Assembly: GCF_003752505.1 (NCBI RefSeq) | Contig: NZ_RKHO01000001.1 | Location: forward strand, 3,410,001 to 3,474,000 | DNA: 64,000 nt | Direction: 5' to 3' | From: Nocardioides aurantiacus | GTDB taxonomy: Bacteria > Actinomycetota > Actinomycetes > Propionibacteriales > Nocardioidaceae | Part shown: one piece after another, positions 44,750-56,345 of the stretch | How positions within the stretch are numbered: position 1 is the first letter of the stretch | Layout: the number at the start of each line of letters is the position of its first letter | Position numbers and translations under genes: made by a program | Notes under the pieces: model-generated | Databases searched by the model: none | What the model saw: the letters and a program-made list of their open reading frames with translations, nothing else | What the model was told of the DNA's origin: nothing

Positions 44750-45349
44750 TCAGGCCGGCTCGTCGGCCGGCGACCCGAGGTCGTCGAGCCGCAGCGGGCC
44801 GCGGAACGCCGCGAGGTTGCGCACCGACTCGCCGCGCGAGATCCGCCACTCCCACTCCTTGCGGATCGAGGAGGCGAACCCGAGCTCGAGCAGGGTGTTG
44901 AACGAGCCGTCGGCGTACTCCAGGACCGAGCCGAGCAGCCGGTCGACCCCGTCGGCCGTCGCCGCCTCGAGCGGCAGCCGCGCGTCGAGGTAGATGTCGC
45001 CGACCCCGTCGAGCGCGAACCCGAAGGCGAACATCTTCATGTTGCGCTCCAGCATCCAGCGGTAGACGCCGGTGTGGTTCTCGTCGGGCTGGCGGCACAC
45101 GAAGGCGTGGACGCCCAGCGCGTGCGGGCCGACGTCGAAGCGGCACGGCGTCTGCAGCTTCTTCTCCCCCGGGAGGTCGACGCTGAGCGAGGTCCGCGAC
45201 AGCGGCGTCCAGTCCAGGTCGGCCTCGCGCAGCACCGCGAGCACGGAGTCGAGCGCACGCTGCCGCTCGGGGGCCAGCGGCTCGTCGGACACGGCGTCGT
45301 CGGCAGCGGACTCGGGGGCGGCGTCGGAGGAGGCGTCGGGGGAGGTCAC
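44750..45349 (-). CDS. YbjN-domain protein
   Basis: A 199-residue cytoplasmic protein. After an acidic, disordered 30-residue N-terminus comes a YbjN fold (about 30-180) with strands LSVDLPGEKKLQTPCRFDVG and NHTGVYRWMLERNMKMFAFGF. The fold is related to the type III secretion chaperone-like superfamily, and the function in actinobacteria is unknown. It lies just downstream of mshA on the same strand, as in M. tuberculosis (Rv0486-Rv0487), hinting at a link to mycothiol or to protein folding. CACCCT on the minus strand ends seven bases before the GTG. Confidence 0.88.
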   Translation of the reverse strand: MTSPDASSDAAPESAADDAVSDEPLAPERQRALDSVLAVLREADLDWTPLSRTSLSVDLPGEKKLQTPCRFDVGPHALGVHAFVCRQPDENHTGVYRWMLERNMKMFAFGFALDGVGDIYLDARLPLEAATADGVDRLLGSVLEYADGSFNTLLELGFASSIRKEWEWRISRGESVRNLAAFRGPLRLDDLGSPADEPA

Positions 45350-45395
45350 GCCTCCCAGGGTGGCAGAGGCCGCCCAGGGCCGGTCCGGGGTCGGG

Positions 45396-46691
45396 CTAGA
45401 GCGCGACGCCGCTGATGTCGGCCCGCATCTTCTCCTGGGCTCCGCGGTAGACCGCGAGCATCCGCTCGGCGGTCCGGTCCCAGCCGAACTGCTCGGCGTG
45501 GGTCCGGGCGCCGCGCGCCAGTCGCTCGCGCAGGCCGGGCTCGAGCAGCACCCGCTCGAGCGCCGCGGCGTACGCCTCGGGCTGGTGGCCCTCGACGAGC
45601 AGCCCCGACCCCTCGTCGCGCACGGCGGTGGGCAGCCCGCCGACGGCAGCGGCGACGACCGGGGTCCCGGTCGACTGGGCCTCCACGGCGACCAGCCCGA
45701 AGCTCTCGTTGTACGACGGGACGCAGACCACGCTCGACGCGGCGTACCAGTCGACCAGGCGGGCCTGCTCGACCGGCTTGACGAACCGCACCTGGTCGCT
45801 GATGCCGAGCTGCTCGGCCAGGCGGACCAGGCCGTCGGGCTGCTCCAGCCCCGACCCGGACGGCCCGCCGACGACCGCGACGGTCAGGCTGCGGCGCAGC
45901 TCGGGGCGCCGTTGCAGCAGCACCGCGACCGCACGCAGCATCACGTCGGGGGCCTTGAGCGGCTGGATGCGCCCCACGAAGGTGACGACGTGGCCCTGGG
46001 CCGGCAGCCCGAGCCGTTCGCGGGCACCGACGGCGTCGCCGCCGCGGAAGGTGTCGAGGTCGACGCCGGGGTGGACGACCTCGACGCGACCGGGGTCGGC
46101 GCCGTAGAGGTCGATCAGCTGCGAGGCCTCGTCGTCGGTGTTGGCCACGAGCATGTCGGCGGCCGCGACCACCTGCTCCTCGCCGATCAGCCGCGCCATC
46201 GGCTCGGGGGTGTCGCCCTCGGCGAGCGCGGCGTTCTTGACCTTCGCCATGGTGTGCATCGTGTGGACGAGCGGCACCCCCCACCGGTCGCGGGCGAGCG
46301 CCCCGACCTGGCCGCTGAGCCAGTAGTGGCTGTGCACGAGGTCGTAGTAGCCCACCGGGTGGTAGGCCTCGGCGCGCAGCACCTCGCGCGCGAAGACGCA
46401 CAGCTGGGCGGGCAGCTCGTGCTTGGTCAGCCCCTCGTAGGGGCCGGCCGAGACGTGGTGGACGCGGATGCCGTCCTGCACCTCGACGACCGGCGCCGAC
46501 GTGCTCGACGTGGCGCGGGTGAAGACGTCGACCTCGACGCCGCGGGCGGCCAGGCGGCGGGACAGCTCGAGGACGTAGACGTTCATCCCGCCGGCGTCGC
46601 CGGTGCCCGGCTGGTCCAGCGGCGAGGTGTGGAGGCTGACCATCGCGACGCGGCGCAGGGCGGCGTCGAGCGGGGACGCGGGCTGCGTCAT
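45396..46691 (-). CDS. mshA: D-inositol-3-phosphate glycosyltransferase (mycothiol)
   Basis: A 431-residue GT4 glycosyltransferase that makes the first mycothiol intermediate from UDP-GlcNAc and inositol-3-phosphate. MshA-specific features include [20 protein letters not shown] followed by GMNVYV, the inositol phosphate pocket around [11 protein letters not shown] and [15 protein letters not shown], and the donor site [26 protein letters not shown] ribosome-binding site lies about 7 bases before the ATG. Its presence indicates a mycothiol-producing organism. Confidence 0.96.
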   Translation of the reverse strand: MTQPASPLDAALRRVAMVSLHTSPLDQPGTGDAGGMNVYVLELSRRLAARGVEVDVFTRATSSTSAPVVEVQDGIRVHHVSAGPYEGLTKHELPAQLCVFAREVLRAEAYHPVGYYDLVHSHYWLSGQVGALARDRWGVPLVHTMHTMAKVKNAALAEGDTPEPMARLIGEEQVVAAADMLVANTDDEASQLIDLYGADPGRVEVVHPGVDLDTFRGGDAVGARERLGLPAQGHVVTFVGRIQPLKAPDVMLRAVAVLLQRRPELRRSLTVAVVGGPSGSGLEQPDGLVRLAEQLGISDQVRFVKPVEQARLVDWYAASSVVCVPSYNESFGLVAVEAQSTGTPVVAAAVGGLPTAVRDEGSGLLVEGHQPEAYAAALERVLLEPGLRERLARGARTHAEQFGWDRTAERMLAVYRGAQEKMRADISGVAL

Positions 46692-46826
46692 CTGGTGCCT
46701 CCGTGGGGGTGGTCGCTGGCTGCCCGCCCTCGGCGTACCCCGTCGAGCCCGGCTCCTGCGCTCCCTATCATTGCTCGCGAGGCCCACCGGTCCGCGGTGA
46801 GGTCGACGTGACCCCTCGGAGGACCC

Positions 46827-47564
46827 GTGACCCGCACCGCTCTCGTGACCGGCGCCAGCAGCGGCATCGGCGCCGCCACCGCCCGTGCCCTGGCCGGCGA
46901 CGGCTTCACCGTCGTGTGCGCCGCCCGGCGCGCGGACCGCATCGAGGCCCTGGCGCAGGAGATCGGCGGCACGGCCGTGGTCTGCGACGTCACCGACGCC
47001 GCCTCCGTGCAGGCCCTGGCCGAGGGCCTGGGGTCGCTCGACGTGCTCGTCAACAACGCGGGCGGCGCCTTCGACGCCGCGAGCGTGGAGACCGCCGACC
47101 CCGAGACCTGGGCCCGGATGTACGACGTCAACGTGCTCGGCGTCCTCCGGGTGACCCAGGCCCTGCTCCCCGCGCTGCGCGCCGACGGCGGCGGGCTGGT
47201 CGTCAACATCGGCTCCACCGCGGGCCGGGTCGCCTACGAGGGCGGGGGCGGCTACACCGCGGCCAAGCACGGCCTCAAGGTCGTCACCCAGACGCTCCGG
47301 CTCGAGCACGTCGCCGAGCCGCTGCGCTTCACCGAGGTCGCCCCCGGCATGGTCGCCACCGAGGAGTTCGGGCTGGTCCGCTTCGGCGGCGACCAGGACA
47401 AGCGCGACAAGACCTACGAGGGCGTGGCCGAGCCCCTGGTGGCCGACGACATCGCCGAGGTCGTCCGCTGGGTCGCCTCGCTGCCCTCCCACGTCGACAT
47501 CGACGAGGTCGTCGTACGTCCTCGGGCGCAGGCCGCCCAGCACAAGGTCCACCGGGAGGGCTAG
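46827..47564 (+). CDS. Short-chain dehydrogenase/reductase
   Basis: A 245-residue classical SDR. The cofactor loop [15 protein letters not shown], the structural NNAGG, the catalytic Ser in [13 protein letters not shown] and the YTAAKHG motif (Tyr and Lys) are all present. ARRADR after the second strand suggests NADP preference. The substrate is unknown; relatives (YdfG-like) act on small hydroxy acids. It is divergent from mshA, matching the position of Rv0484c near Rv0486. GGAGGA precedes the GTG. Confidence 0.9.
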   Translation: MTRTALVTGASSGIGAATARALAGDGFTVVCAARRADRIEALAQEIGGTAVVCDVTDAASVQALAEGLGSLDVLVNNAGGAFDAASVETADPETWARMYDVNVLGVLRVTQALLPALRADGGGLVVNIGSTAGRVAYEGGGGYTAAKHGLKVVTQTLRLEHVAEPLRFTEVAPGMVATEEFGLVRFGGDQDKRDKTYEGVAEPLVADDIAEVVRWVASLPSHVDIDEVVVRPRAQAAQHKVHREG

Positions 47565-47610
47565 GTGTCGGCCTGAGCGGTGGCTGTTTCCGCCGGCGAC
47601 CGGCAGTCCC

Positions 47611-48678
47611 TCAGCCCTTGTCGAACACCGTCCCCCGCCGGGTGGCGGTGGTGTCGTCCTCGTCGACGGCGAAGCAGCTGGCGACGTAGGCCCCCTCCTC
47701 GGTCGGCCACTGGTCGACCGAGCCGGGGTAGGCCTTGGCGACGACGCCGTCGGGACCGGTGGAGACGCGGCGGTAGAGGCTCCGGCAGACGCGGTCGAGC
47801 TTGGTGTACTCCGCGTCGCTGAGCGCCACGAACTTCCCGTCCGCCCCCTCACGCACGGCCCGGCGGCCGTTGACGTCGCCGCGGGCGACGGCGGTGTTCA
47901 GCACCATCTCGGCGATCTCCTCGCCCTCGTGGGGCTTGGCGCACGGCACCCGCTTGCCGGGCACGTCGACGCAGACGCGCTCGGCGACCGGCACCTTCGT
48001 CGTGGTCAGGTCGGCCATCCGCAGCGTGCCGGGCTCGTCCTGCTCGAAGGTGCACACGAAGCGGCGCTGGCCCTCCTCCCACAAGGTGGCGGGGAACGGG
48101 TCCCACGCGACGTGCAGGTCGCTCCGCTCGGCGAGGGCGGGCCCGAGCTGGACCGGCAGGCCGCCGGCGCGCTGCTGCGCCCGGCCGTACGCCGTCGTGG
48201 CGAGGCAACGCTGGTTGACCTGGTCGCGCACCTTGGCCTGCAGCGGGGAGTCCTGGTCGAGCAGCTTCGCGTAGGAGGTGACCTGCTCGTCGAGGGCCGG
48301 GGCGAGCGCGACGGTGGCGTAGAGCTCGAGGGCGTGCGGCTCGGCGCATTCGACCTGCTCGGAGAAGGCCGCGTCGTCGCGCATCGACTCCCCGAGGGTC
48401 GCGTCGCCGTCGGCGTGCTCCTCGACCCAGTCGGTGAAGCCGTCCTCGCCCAGCACGGCGGGGAGCTGCTGGTCGCCCCAGCAGGTGCCGGCCTCCAGCG
48501 CAGCGGCCGGGAGCGGTGCCGACGGGGACGCGGAGGGGGTCCCGGACGCGTCGGCCCCGCTGTCGGGATCGGCACCGGGGTCGCCGCCACCGGAGCAGGC
48601 GGTCAGCAGGAGCGCCGGGAGGAGCGCGGCGAGCAGGGTGCGGGCGGGCGTGCGGGTGGGGCGGGGTGCTGCGGGCAT
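47611..48678 (-). CDS. Septum-formation-type lipoprotein
   Basis: A 355-residue lipoprotein with lipobox [10 protein letters not shown] (Cys about 28), then an Asp/Ser/Pro-rich linker. Two copies of a Septum_form-like domain follow, each with paired cysteines and an EPH-type motif: AGTCWGD with [12 protein letters not shown], and [14 protein letters not shown] with AKPHEGEEI. The family is named for an actinobacterial septation phenotype but is biochemically undefined. The ATG at 48678 is preferred over a GTG at 48702 because GACATT ends seven bases before it. Confidence 0.78.
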   Translation of the reverse strand: MPAAPRPTRTPARTLLAALLPALLLTACSGGGDPGADPDSGADASGTPSASPSAPLPAAALEAGTCWGDQQLPAVLGEDGFTDWVEEHADGDATLGESMRDDAAFSEQVECAEPHALELYATVALAPALDEQVTSYAKLLDQDSPLQAKVRDQVNQRCLATTAYGRAQQRAGGLPVQLGPALAERSDLHVAWDPFPATLWEEGQRRFVCTFEQDEPGTLRMADLTTTKVPVAERVCVDVPGKRVPCAKPHEGEEIAEMVLNTAVARGDVNGRRAVREGADGKFVALSDAEYTKLDRVCRSLYRRVSTGPDGVVAKAYPGSVDQWPTEEGAYVASCFAVDEDDTTATRRGTVFDKG

Positions 48679-48722
48679 GCCCACCAATGTCGCACGACCC
48701 ACCAGCGTGGGCCGAAACGCCG

Positions 48723-49256
48723 TCAGCCGGTGGGGGCGCCCAGAGCGGCGGCGATCCGCGTGACGGCCTCGTCGACCTGGCCGGCGGCCAGCGCGTGGGC
48801 CTCGTCGCCCCGGCGGAACGGGTCGGCCACGTCGTACTCCTCCAGGGCGGCGCGCGACCGCTCGCGCCCCGCCGCAGCGACCAGCGAGGCGGGGTCGGGC
48901 TGCGGCCCCACGACGTCGACGAGCGCGGCGAGCTCGCGCAGCGTGAAGGTGCGGCGCAGCGCCACCGGCGACTCCTGCAGCACCCGGGCGCGGACCTCCT
49001 TGGTCGCGGTGAGCACCAGGTCGGCGTCGCGCACGATCGCGTCGGTCAGCTGCCGGGCGGCGAACCCGTCGGCCGAGCCGCCGAGCCGCTCCAGGTGCGC
49101 GGCCGCCTCGGGGTCCATCGGCTCGCCCACCAGGGCGCCGACGCCCGCGCTGGAGACCTCGAAGCCCTCGCCCAGCCGGGCGGCCAGCAGCCGCTCACCG
49201 AGGGGCGAGCGGCACACGTTGCCCACGCACACGACCAGGACCCGGTACGCCGCCAC
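48723..49256 (-). CDS. Low-molecular-weight protein tyrosine phosphatase family
   Basis: A 177-residue LMW-PTP-fold protein. The phosphate-binding loop CVGNVCRSPLGE follows the C(X)5R(S/T) pattern, with Cys10 as nucleophile. The general acid is probably the Asp in EEYDVADPFRRG near the C-terminus. Arsenate reductases share this fold. Related actinobacterial Wzb-type proteins dephosphorylate polysaccharide-export kinases, though none is adjacent. TAGGGT on the minus strand ends six bases before the GTG, so it is likely leaderless. Confidence 0.9.
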   Translation of the reverse strand: MAAYRVLVVCVGNVCRSPLGERLLAARLGEGFEVSSAGVGALVGEPMDPEAAAHLERLGGSADGFAARQLTDAIVRDADLVLTATKEVRARVLQESPVALRRTFTLRELAALVDVVGPQPDPASLVAAAGRERSRAALEEYDVADPFRRGDEAHALAAGQVDEAVTRIAAALGAPTG

Positions 49257-49358
49257 GCGCCCACCCTAGTGAGGTGCCGTCCACCTCGGTCACGGCCCCG
49301 TCACCGGCCCGACGGCTCCTGGTCGCCCGCACCGTGCAGGGCATCCCCACGCGGCCGA

Positions 49359-49364
49359 TAGACT
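49359..49364 (+). promoter_or_regulatory. typA -10 element
   Basis: TAGACT lies 58 bases before the typA ATG, predicting a leader of about 50 bases that ends with a GAAGG ribosome-binding site. This contrasts with the leaderless genes nearby. Confidence 0.5.
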
Positions 49365-49422
49365 GACCCGTCGCCTCCTCACCCCTGAGTCGAGCGACCT
49401 CCTCGAACCGAAGGTCTTCCGC

Positions 49423-51333
<1,911 letters not shown>

Positions 51334-51354
51334 CACCTCGTCACACCACCACCC

Positions 51355-51385
51355 ACGCCCGACGGACGATCAGTTCGTCGGGCGT
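51355..51385. terminator. Terminator between typA and the DUF559-type gene
   Basis: A 10-bp perfect stem (51355-51364 with 51376-51385). Its loop and right arm (51365-51377) are also perfectly complementary to 51424-51436 inside the neighbouring gene, giving a mutually exclusive alternative stem. Confidence 0.55.
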
Positions 51386-51395
51386 CGGTGCGTCC

Positions 51396-52274
51396 TCAGG
51401 CGACAGCACAGGTCGGGCAGACGCGAACTGATCGTCGATCGGGCGTGAGCACCGACGAGACCACGGCTCTGACGTAGTCCTGGCCGAACATCGCGTGCCG
51501 CCACGCGAAGCGCAGCACCCGGTGGTCCTCGGCGACGAAGCCGTTGTAGCGCTCCATGTCGCGAGCCAACGAGGCGCTGTCGGAGTGGAACTCGAAGGAG
51601 TCGGCCTCCACGACGACCCGTCGTGACCGGTCGACCAGATCGGCCCGACCGACGTTGCCCACCCACACCTGGGGCTCGAAGTGGGTGCCCGGGACGTCGA
51701 TGAGGACCGCTCGCAGCACGGACTCGAAGGGGTTGGCCGCGAGCGGGCTGGCCTGCTCGAGCACCCGGAAGGCCCGGCCGCGACCCGAACGGGGCGACCT
51801 CTGGCAGGCGAGCAGGAGATCGGTGAGCGGAACACCGTCCCGCAACGCGCTGTCGGCCACCGCGAGGGCGACGTCGAAGGCGAGGTGACGTGCGCAGTCC
51901 AGGACCGTGCGAACCGGGTCGGTGACACCGGCGTCGAGCTCCGCGCGCGAGACCTCGGCCCACCGCAGCTCGACGCCGGCTCGACGTGCGCCGACGTTGC
52001 GACCCCGGGGCACGACCACCTGGGGGCGCTCGGGCGGCAGCTTCACCGGCCAGCCGTGGGCCAACGCGGCCGACAGCAACGACGACGCTCCACCCAGCTG
52101 CGCTGCGGCCGCGGCATGCGCGTCGTAGTCCGGCAACCGGTAGCGGCCGTGCGCAGCTCGCACGACCCGGCCCTGCTCGACGGCCCGCCGCAGCTCGTGA
52201 CGCGGCACTACTCGCAGCACGTCGGCCGTCCGAGCCACCCCGCCGCACCGCACCAGCGCCTCGACGACGTCCAC
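51396..52274 (-). CDS. AbiEi-like / DUF559-type protein
   Basis: A 292-residue protein of a type common and often multicopy in actinobacteria. The N-terminal winged-helix part (VRCGGVARTADVLRVVPRHE, then RVVRAAHGRYRLPDYD) resembles AbiEi antitoxin-like domains. The C-terminal part resembles DUF559/Vsr endonuclease folds, with a plausible D...ExD metal site in RADLVDRSRRVVVEADSFEF and the conserved DMERYN. It has no partner toxin gene next to it, so a toxin-antitoxin role is unsupported. G+C and codon use look slightly less extreme than in its neighbours. A nuclease or DNA-binding role is inference. Confidence 0.7.
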   Translation of the reverse strand: MDVVEALVRCGGVARTADVLRVVPRHELRRAVEQGRVVRAAHGRYRLPDYDAHAAAAAQLGGASSLLSAALAHGWPVKLPPERPQVVVPRGRNVGARRAGVELRWAEVSRAELDAGVTDPVRTVLDCARHLAFDVALAVADSALRDGVPLTDLLLACQRSPRSGRGRAFRVLEQASPLAANPFESVLRAVLIDVPGTHFEPQVWVGNVGRADLVDRSRRVVVEADSFEFHSDSASLARDMERYNGFVAEDHRVLRFAWRHAMFGQDYVRAVVSSVLTPDRRSVRVCPTCAVA

Positions 52275-52335
52275 GCCGCCACCCCACGTCAGGGGCGACG
52301 GCGCCGCAACCGGCCGTCCACAGCCGGCCCCGGGG

Positions 52336-53646
52336 CTACTCCCCCAGGACGATCGAGGCGAGCTGACGCAGCTCGTGGGTCAGGTGGGTCTCGGGCACCT
52401 GGCAGCCGTCGGGGCCGCAGCGGAAGTCGTAGACGAAGCGGTCTGGCTGCGGGGGCGGGCTGGTGACGGCCCGGAAGTCGATCCGCTCGACGAGCTGGCG
52501 CACCTCCGGCGCACGGGGGTCGTCGGAGGCCAGGTCGACGGTGCCCTCGCGCACCAACCCCCCGAACCCTCCCGTACGCCGCACGGCGACCGTCTCCGCC
52601 GGGGCGGTCGGGGTCGATGCCGTGCCGGTCGACTGGCCCGGGACCACCCCCACCTCGCGCCAGGCCTCCTCGACGACCGACGCCTGCTCGCCGGCGGCCG
52701 CGACCGTGGCGGCGGCGAAGGTGCCGAAGTCGGAGTCGGCGGGCACGCCGGAGGTGAGGGCGGCGTACCAGATCCTGCCGGCGCCCTCCCAGGACTCGCC
52801 CCCGATCGCCCGCGCGGCCAGCACGAAGGCGCGGTTGGGGATGCCGCTGTTGAGGTGGACGCCCCCGTTGTCGTCCTGGGTGTCGACGTAGTCGGCCATC
52901 GAGCCGACCTGGGGGTCCTTGCCGATGCGCGGGTCGTCGTACGCCGTCCCGGGCTCGACCATCGACCGCAGCGCCCGGCCCTGCACGTCGGGCTTGAAGA
53001 TGCCCTCGCCGATGAGCCAGTCGGCCGACGCGGCGTCCTGGCCGAGGAAGCGCTGCTTCATGCAGGCGCCGAAGACGTCGGACATCGACTCGTTGAGGGC
53101 GCCGGACTGGTCCTGGTAGACGAGGTTGGCGGTGAACTGCGTGACGGCGTGGGCCAGCTCGTGGCCCAGCACGTCGATGGGCTTGGTGAACCGCTCGAAG
53201 ACCGTCCCGTCGCCGTCGCCGAAGACCAGCTGGTTGCCGTCCCAGAACGCGTTGTCGTAGTCCTTCTCGTAGTGCACGGTCGCCACCACGGTCGCGCCCT
53301 TGCCGTCGTAGGAGTCGCGCCCGTAGTCGGCGAACAGCCGCAGCGTCTCGGTCAGCCCGACCGCCGCCTCGTCCACGGCCGCGTCGCCGGACTCCGGCTG
53401 GCCCGAGGTGCGGGTCAGGGTGCCGGGCAGCTCGGTGCCGTTCTGGGCGTCGTAGACCTCCCAGTCGTCGTCCTGGGACCGTGCCGTGGAGACCGCTCCG
53501 CCCATCGCGGGGTGGCCCTCGACGCGGCGGCCGCGCAGGGACCGGTCGATCTCACGGGTACGACGCACGAGGCCGGCGACGTGGTCGTCGTCGACCCCGT
53601 CCGCGAGCCGGTCGAGGAGGTAGGCGGGGATGAAGTGGCAGCGCAT
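52336..53646 (-). CDS. M4 (protealysin-like) metalloprotease with possible emfourin-like domain
   Basis: A 436-residue thermolysin-family protease. The N-terminus MRCHFIPAYLLDRL matches the short protealysin-type propeptide, and no signal peptide is present, so it acts inside the cell or leaves by another route. Catalytic motifs are LGHELAHAVTQF (HEXXH) and GALNESMSDVFG (third zinc ligand), with the later catalytic His in GGVHLNSGIPNRAF. After residue about 345 comes a Pro/Thr linker and a 90-residue domain (VAVRRTGGFGGLVREGTVDL to the end). It resembles emfourin, the protealysin inhibitor encoded next to the protease in Serratia. I start at 53646 because the MRCHFIP motif aligns with the family start. 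Confidence 0.82.
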   Translation of the reverse strand: MRCHFIPAYLLDRLADGVDDDHVAGLVRRTREIDRSLRGRRVEGHPAMGGAVSTARSQDDDWEVYDAQNGTELPGTLTRTSGQPESGDAAVDEAAVGLTETLRLFADYGRDSYDGKGATVVATVHYEKDYDNAFWDGNQLVFGDGDGTVFERFTKPIDVLGHELAHAVTQFTANLVYQDQSGALNESMSDVFGACMKQRFLGQDAASADWLIGEGIFKPDVQGRALRSMVEPGTAYDDPRIGKDPQVGSMADYVDTQDDNGGVHLNSGIPNRAFVLAARAIGGESWEGAGRIWYAALTSGVPADSDFGTFAAATVAAAGEQASVVEEAWREVGVVPGQSTGTASTPTAPAETVAVRRTGGFGGLVREGTVDLASDDPRAPEVRQLVERIDFRAVTSPPPQPDRFVYDFRCGPDGCQVPETHLTHELRQLASIVLGE

Positions 53647-53694
53647 CCGTCCAAGGTCACCCATCTCGGGCGCCGACACAAGGCCGCGCCGGGC

Positions 53695-54612
53695 TCAGCC
53701 CGCCGTCGACCCCAGCACCGCGGCGAACCGCGCGACCGTGTCGGCGGTGGCCTGCTCGGCGGCCGCCGAGAAGGGACCCATGTCGACGAAGCCGTGGATC
53801 ATGCCGTCGTAGCGCTGCACGTCGACGCCCACGCCCGCGGCGGTGAGGGCGGCGGCGTACGCCTCGCCCTCGTCGCGCAGCGGGTCGAGCTCGGCGGTGA
53901 CCACGACGGCGGGCGGGAGCCCCTCGAGCGGACCGTGGATCGGCGAGAACCGCGGGTCGGCCGGGTCCTGCGGGGCGTAGTGCTCCATGAACCACAGCAT
54001 CGTGGGCAGGTCGAGGAAGTAGCCCTCGCCGTTCTCGGTGCGCGAGGGGTAGTCGCCGCCGCCGTCGGTGGCGGGGTAGATCAGCAGCTGCGCGGCGAGG
54101 CCGGGGACGTGCTGGCTCACCACCGCGGCGAAGTTGCCGCCGGCGCTGTCGCCCGCGACCGCGACCCGGCCGTCGCCACCGAGCTCCTCGGTGCGCTGCT
54201 GCAGGTCGCGGGTGGCGGCCAGGGCGTCCTCGAGGCCGGCGGGGAACGGGTGCTCAGGGGCCAGGCGGTAGTCGACCGAGACCACCACGGCGCTCGCGTC
54301 GCGGCAGATCCGGCGGGCCAGGTTGTCGTGGGTGTCGAGGTCGCCGATCACGAAGCCGCCGCCGTGGAAGAGCGCGACGACCGGCCACGGCCCGTCACCC
54401 TCGGGGCGGTAGACCCGCGCGGCGCGGGGTCCGTCACCGCCGGCGACCTCGGTCTCGGAGACCGACGCCACGGGGACGACGTCCTCGGGCTTGCGGAAGT
54501 CCACAGCCAGCGTGCGGAACGCGGTGCGGGCGGTCACGGGGTCGGTCTGGTGCATCGGCGTGCCGCCCTCGATGAGCGAGAGCAGGCCGGCCAGCTGGGG
54601 GTCGACGGGCAT
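53695..54612 (-). CDS. Family IV (hormone-sensitive-lipase-like) esterase
   Basis: A 305-residue carboxylesterase. The oxyanion-hole motif FHGGGFVIGDLD, the YRLAPEHPFPAG signature, the nucleophile in VAGDSAGGNFAAV, the Asp in AELDPLRDEGE and His in GMIHGFVDM make the HSL assignment firm. It lacks a signal peptide, so it probably cleaves short acyl esters in the cytoplasm. CACACT on the minus strand ends seven bases before the ATG. The DUF2516 gene upstream on the same strand is 30 bases away. Confidence 0.92.
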   Translation of the reverse strand: MPVDPQLAGLLSLIEGGTPMHQTDPVTARTAFRTLAVDFRKPEDVVPVASVSETEVAGGDGPRAARVYRPEGDGPWPVVALFHGGGFVIGDLDTHDNLARRICRDASAVVVSVDYRLAPEHPFPAGLEDALAATRDLQQRTEELGGDGRVAVAGDSAGGNFAAVVSQHVPGLAAQLLIYPATDGGGDYPSRTENGEGYFLDLPTMLWFMEHYAPQDPADPRFSPIHGPLEGLPPAVVVTAELDPLRDEGEAYAAALTAAGVGVDVQRYDGMIHGFVDMGPFSAAAEQATADTVARFAAVLGSTAG

Positions 54613-54642
54613 GGGGCTCAGTGTGCCGGGCGACCCCAGGGG

Positions 54643-54933
<291 letters not shown>

Positions 54934-54960
54934 GCCCCCAGGATAGAGGGCGGACGGCAA

Positions 54961-54990
54961 CAGGCCCCCGGGAGAGATCCCGGGGGCCTG
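54961..54990 (-). terminator. Terminator after HbhA-like gene
   Basis: A perfect 13-bp stem (54961-54973 with 54978-54990) capped by a GAGA tetraloop, about 77 bases after the HbhA-like stop. It is one of the strongest simple hairpins in the window. Confidence 0.75.
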
Positions 54991-55067
54991 CCGGCCCGCG
55001 CCTCTGGCGAAGGGAGGGATCACCAGAGGGCGAGCTGCCCGTCGTCCGTCGACGACGGGGGTTCAGT

Positions 55068-55892
55068 TCACGAGGACGCGGAGTCCGCGGTCTTCGCAGC
55101 GCTGCTCTGGGCGGAAGCAGCGGTCTTCTGCGTCGAGGCGGCGGCCTTCTGCGTGGTCGCCGCGGTCTTCTCGGCGGCCTGCGCGGTCTTCTGCGTGGTC
55201 TTCGCAGCGGCCTTGGCCGGGGCCTTCTTGGCCGCGGTCTTGGCAGCGCTCGTCTTCTTGGCCGCGGTCTTCTTGGCCGAGGTGGCGGTGTCGCTGGCCT
55301 TCTTGGCAGTCGACTTGGTGGTCAGGGCGTTGGCGCCGGCCTTCTTCGCGGTCTTGGTGGCGGGAGCCTTCTGGCCCGGGGTCCGCTTGGCCTGCGCGGT
55401 CTTGGCCCGCTCGCGGCGCACCACGGTGGAGGAGTTGGGCGCGTCACGCAGCGCGGTGACGGCCTTGTAGCCGTCCTTGCGCACGGCGGCGACGAGCTTC
55501 TCGCCCCGCTCGACGAGCTCGGTGTAGGTCTTGGTCAGCTCGGCGATGGCCTCGTCGATCTGGGCCTGGACCTTGCCCGGCAGGGCCTTGACGTCGCGCT
55601 GCAGCTCGGCCACGCGGGACTCGAACTTGCGCTGCGCGTCCTTGGCGTCCTCGGTCAGCTCCTCGACGCGGTCGTTGACGATGCCGACGGCCTGGTCCTG
55701 GAGGGCCTTGGGGTCGCGCTCGACCTTGGCGACCCGGCTCTGCACGTCGGCGAGGCGGTCCTGCGCACCCTTCTGGGCGTCGGCAGCGACGCCGCGGGCG
55801 ATCTCGTAGGCGACCTCGGTCGCGCCGGCGACGGCGTACAGGGGCTTGACGGCCTCGGTGGCGAGAGCGTTGATCGGGTTCTTCTTAGCCAT
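55068..55892 (-). CDS. HbhA-like heparin-binding hemagglutinin homologue
   Basis: A 274-residue protein. Residues 10-150 are largely helical and coiled-coil-like, starting PINALATEAVKPLYAVAGATE and continuing with heptad-patterned AQDRLADVQSRVAKVE. The last 110 residues are Lys/Ala/Thr low-complexity repeats (AKKTAAKKTSAAKTAAKKAP), the heparin/DNA-binding type tail of HbhA. In mycobacteria HbhA is a surface adhesin also tied to lipid droplets. In a free-living actinomycete an envelope or nucleoid-associated role is more likely. It overlaps the upstream HTH gene by 8 bases, so the two form an operon. Confidence 0.85.
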   Translation of the reverse strand: MAKKNPINALATEAVKPLYAVAGATEVAYEIARGVAADAQKGAQDRLADVQSRVAKVERDPKALQDQAVGIVNDRVEELTEDAKDAQRKFESRVAELQRDVKALPGKVQAQIDEAIAELTKTYTELVERGEKLVAAVRKDGYKAVTALRDAPNSSTVVRRERAKTAQAKRTPGQKAPATKTAKKAGANALTTKSTAKKASDTATSAKKTAAKKTSAAKTAAKKAPAKAAAKTTQKTAQAAEKTAATTQKAAASTQKTAASAQSSAAKTADSASS

Positions 55893-56325
55893 GTTGTTCT
55901 CCTTCGATTGGCTGATGACCCTGGTCGGGTACGACCACGGCAGCAGGGGGGTCCACGAGCGGGGTCGTCGTCGGCGACGAGGACCGGAACGCCTGGTAGA
56001 CGTCGAGCAGCGACTGCTTGTGCCGCTCGCTGAGCTCCGGGTCGCCGAGGATGGCGAGCTCCACCGACCGGGCCTCCGTGGCGTCCGGACTGACGATGCC
56101 GGCCTGGACGTAGAGCTGCTCGGCGGAGATCCGCAGCGCCTTGGCGAGCTGCTGGAGCACCTCGGCCGACGGGCGGCGCAGACCTCGTTCGATCTGGCTC
56201 AGGTAGGGGTTGGAGACCCCTGCCTGCTCGGCCAGCTGGCGCAGCGACAACTGCGCGGAGACGCGCTGCTCGCGGAGGTAGTCCCCCAGCGACTCAACGG
56301 TCTTGCCGACCTTGCTCTTGGACAT
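55885..56325 (-). CDS. XRE-family regulator of the HbhA-like operon
   Basis: A 146-residue regulator. The HTH_3 domain (about residues 14-68) reads LGDYLREQRVSAQLSLRQLA, then VSNPYLSQIERGLRRPSAEV as the recognition segment. The C-terminal half is helical with a Pro/Thr-rich tail. It matches Rv0474 by position and type. The upstream region has three perfect copies of TGCTAGCA, the natural candidate for its own binding site. A GGTGGAGG ribosome-binding site precedes the ATG closely. Confidence 0.88.
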   Translation of the reverse strand: MSKSKVGKTVESLGDYLREQRVSAQLSLRQLAEQAGVSNPYLSQIERGLRRPSAEVLQQLAKALRISAEQLYVQAGIVSPDATEARSVELAILGDPELSERHKQSLLDVYQAFRSSSPTTTPLVDPPAAVVVPDQGHQPIEGEQHG

Positions 56326-56345
56326 GCCTCCACCATGCTTGCTGC

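Noticed and set aside
51396-52274. Type IV toxin-antitoxin system
   Set aside because: Only the AbiEi-like domain is suggested. There is no adjacent AbiEii-type nucleotidyltransferase gene, and the C-terminus looks DUF559-like.
55072-55390. Tandem DNA repeats as a satellite or CRISPR
   Set aside because: The repetition encodes the Lys/Ala tail of the HbhA-like protein and lacks regular spacers.
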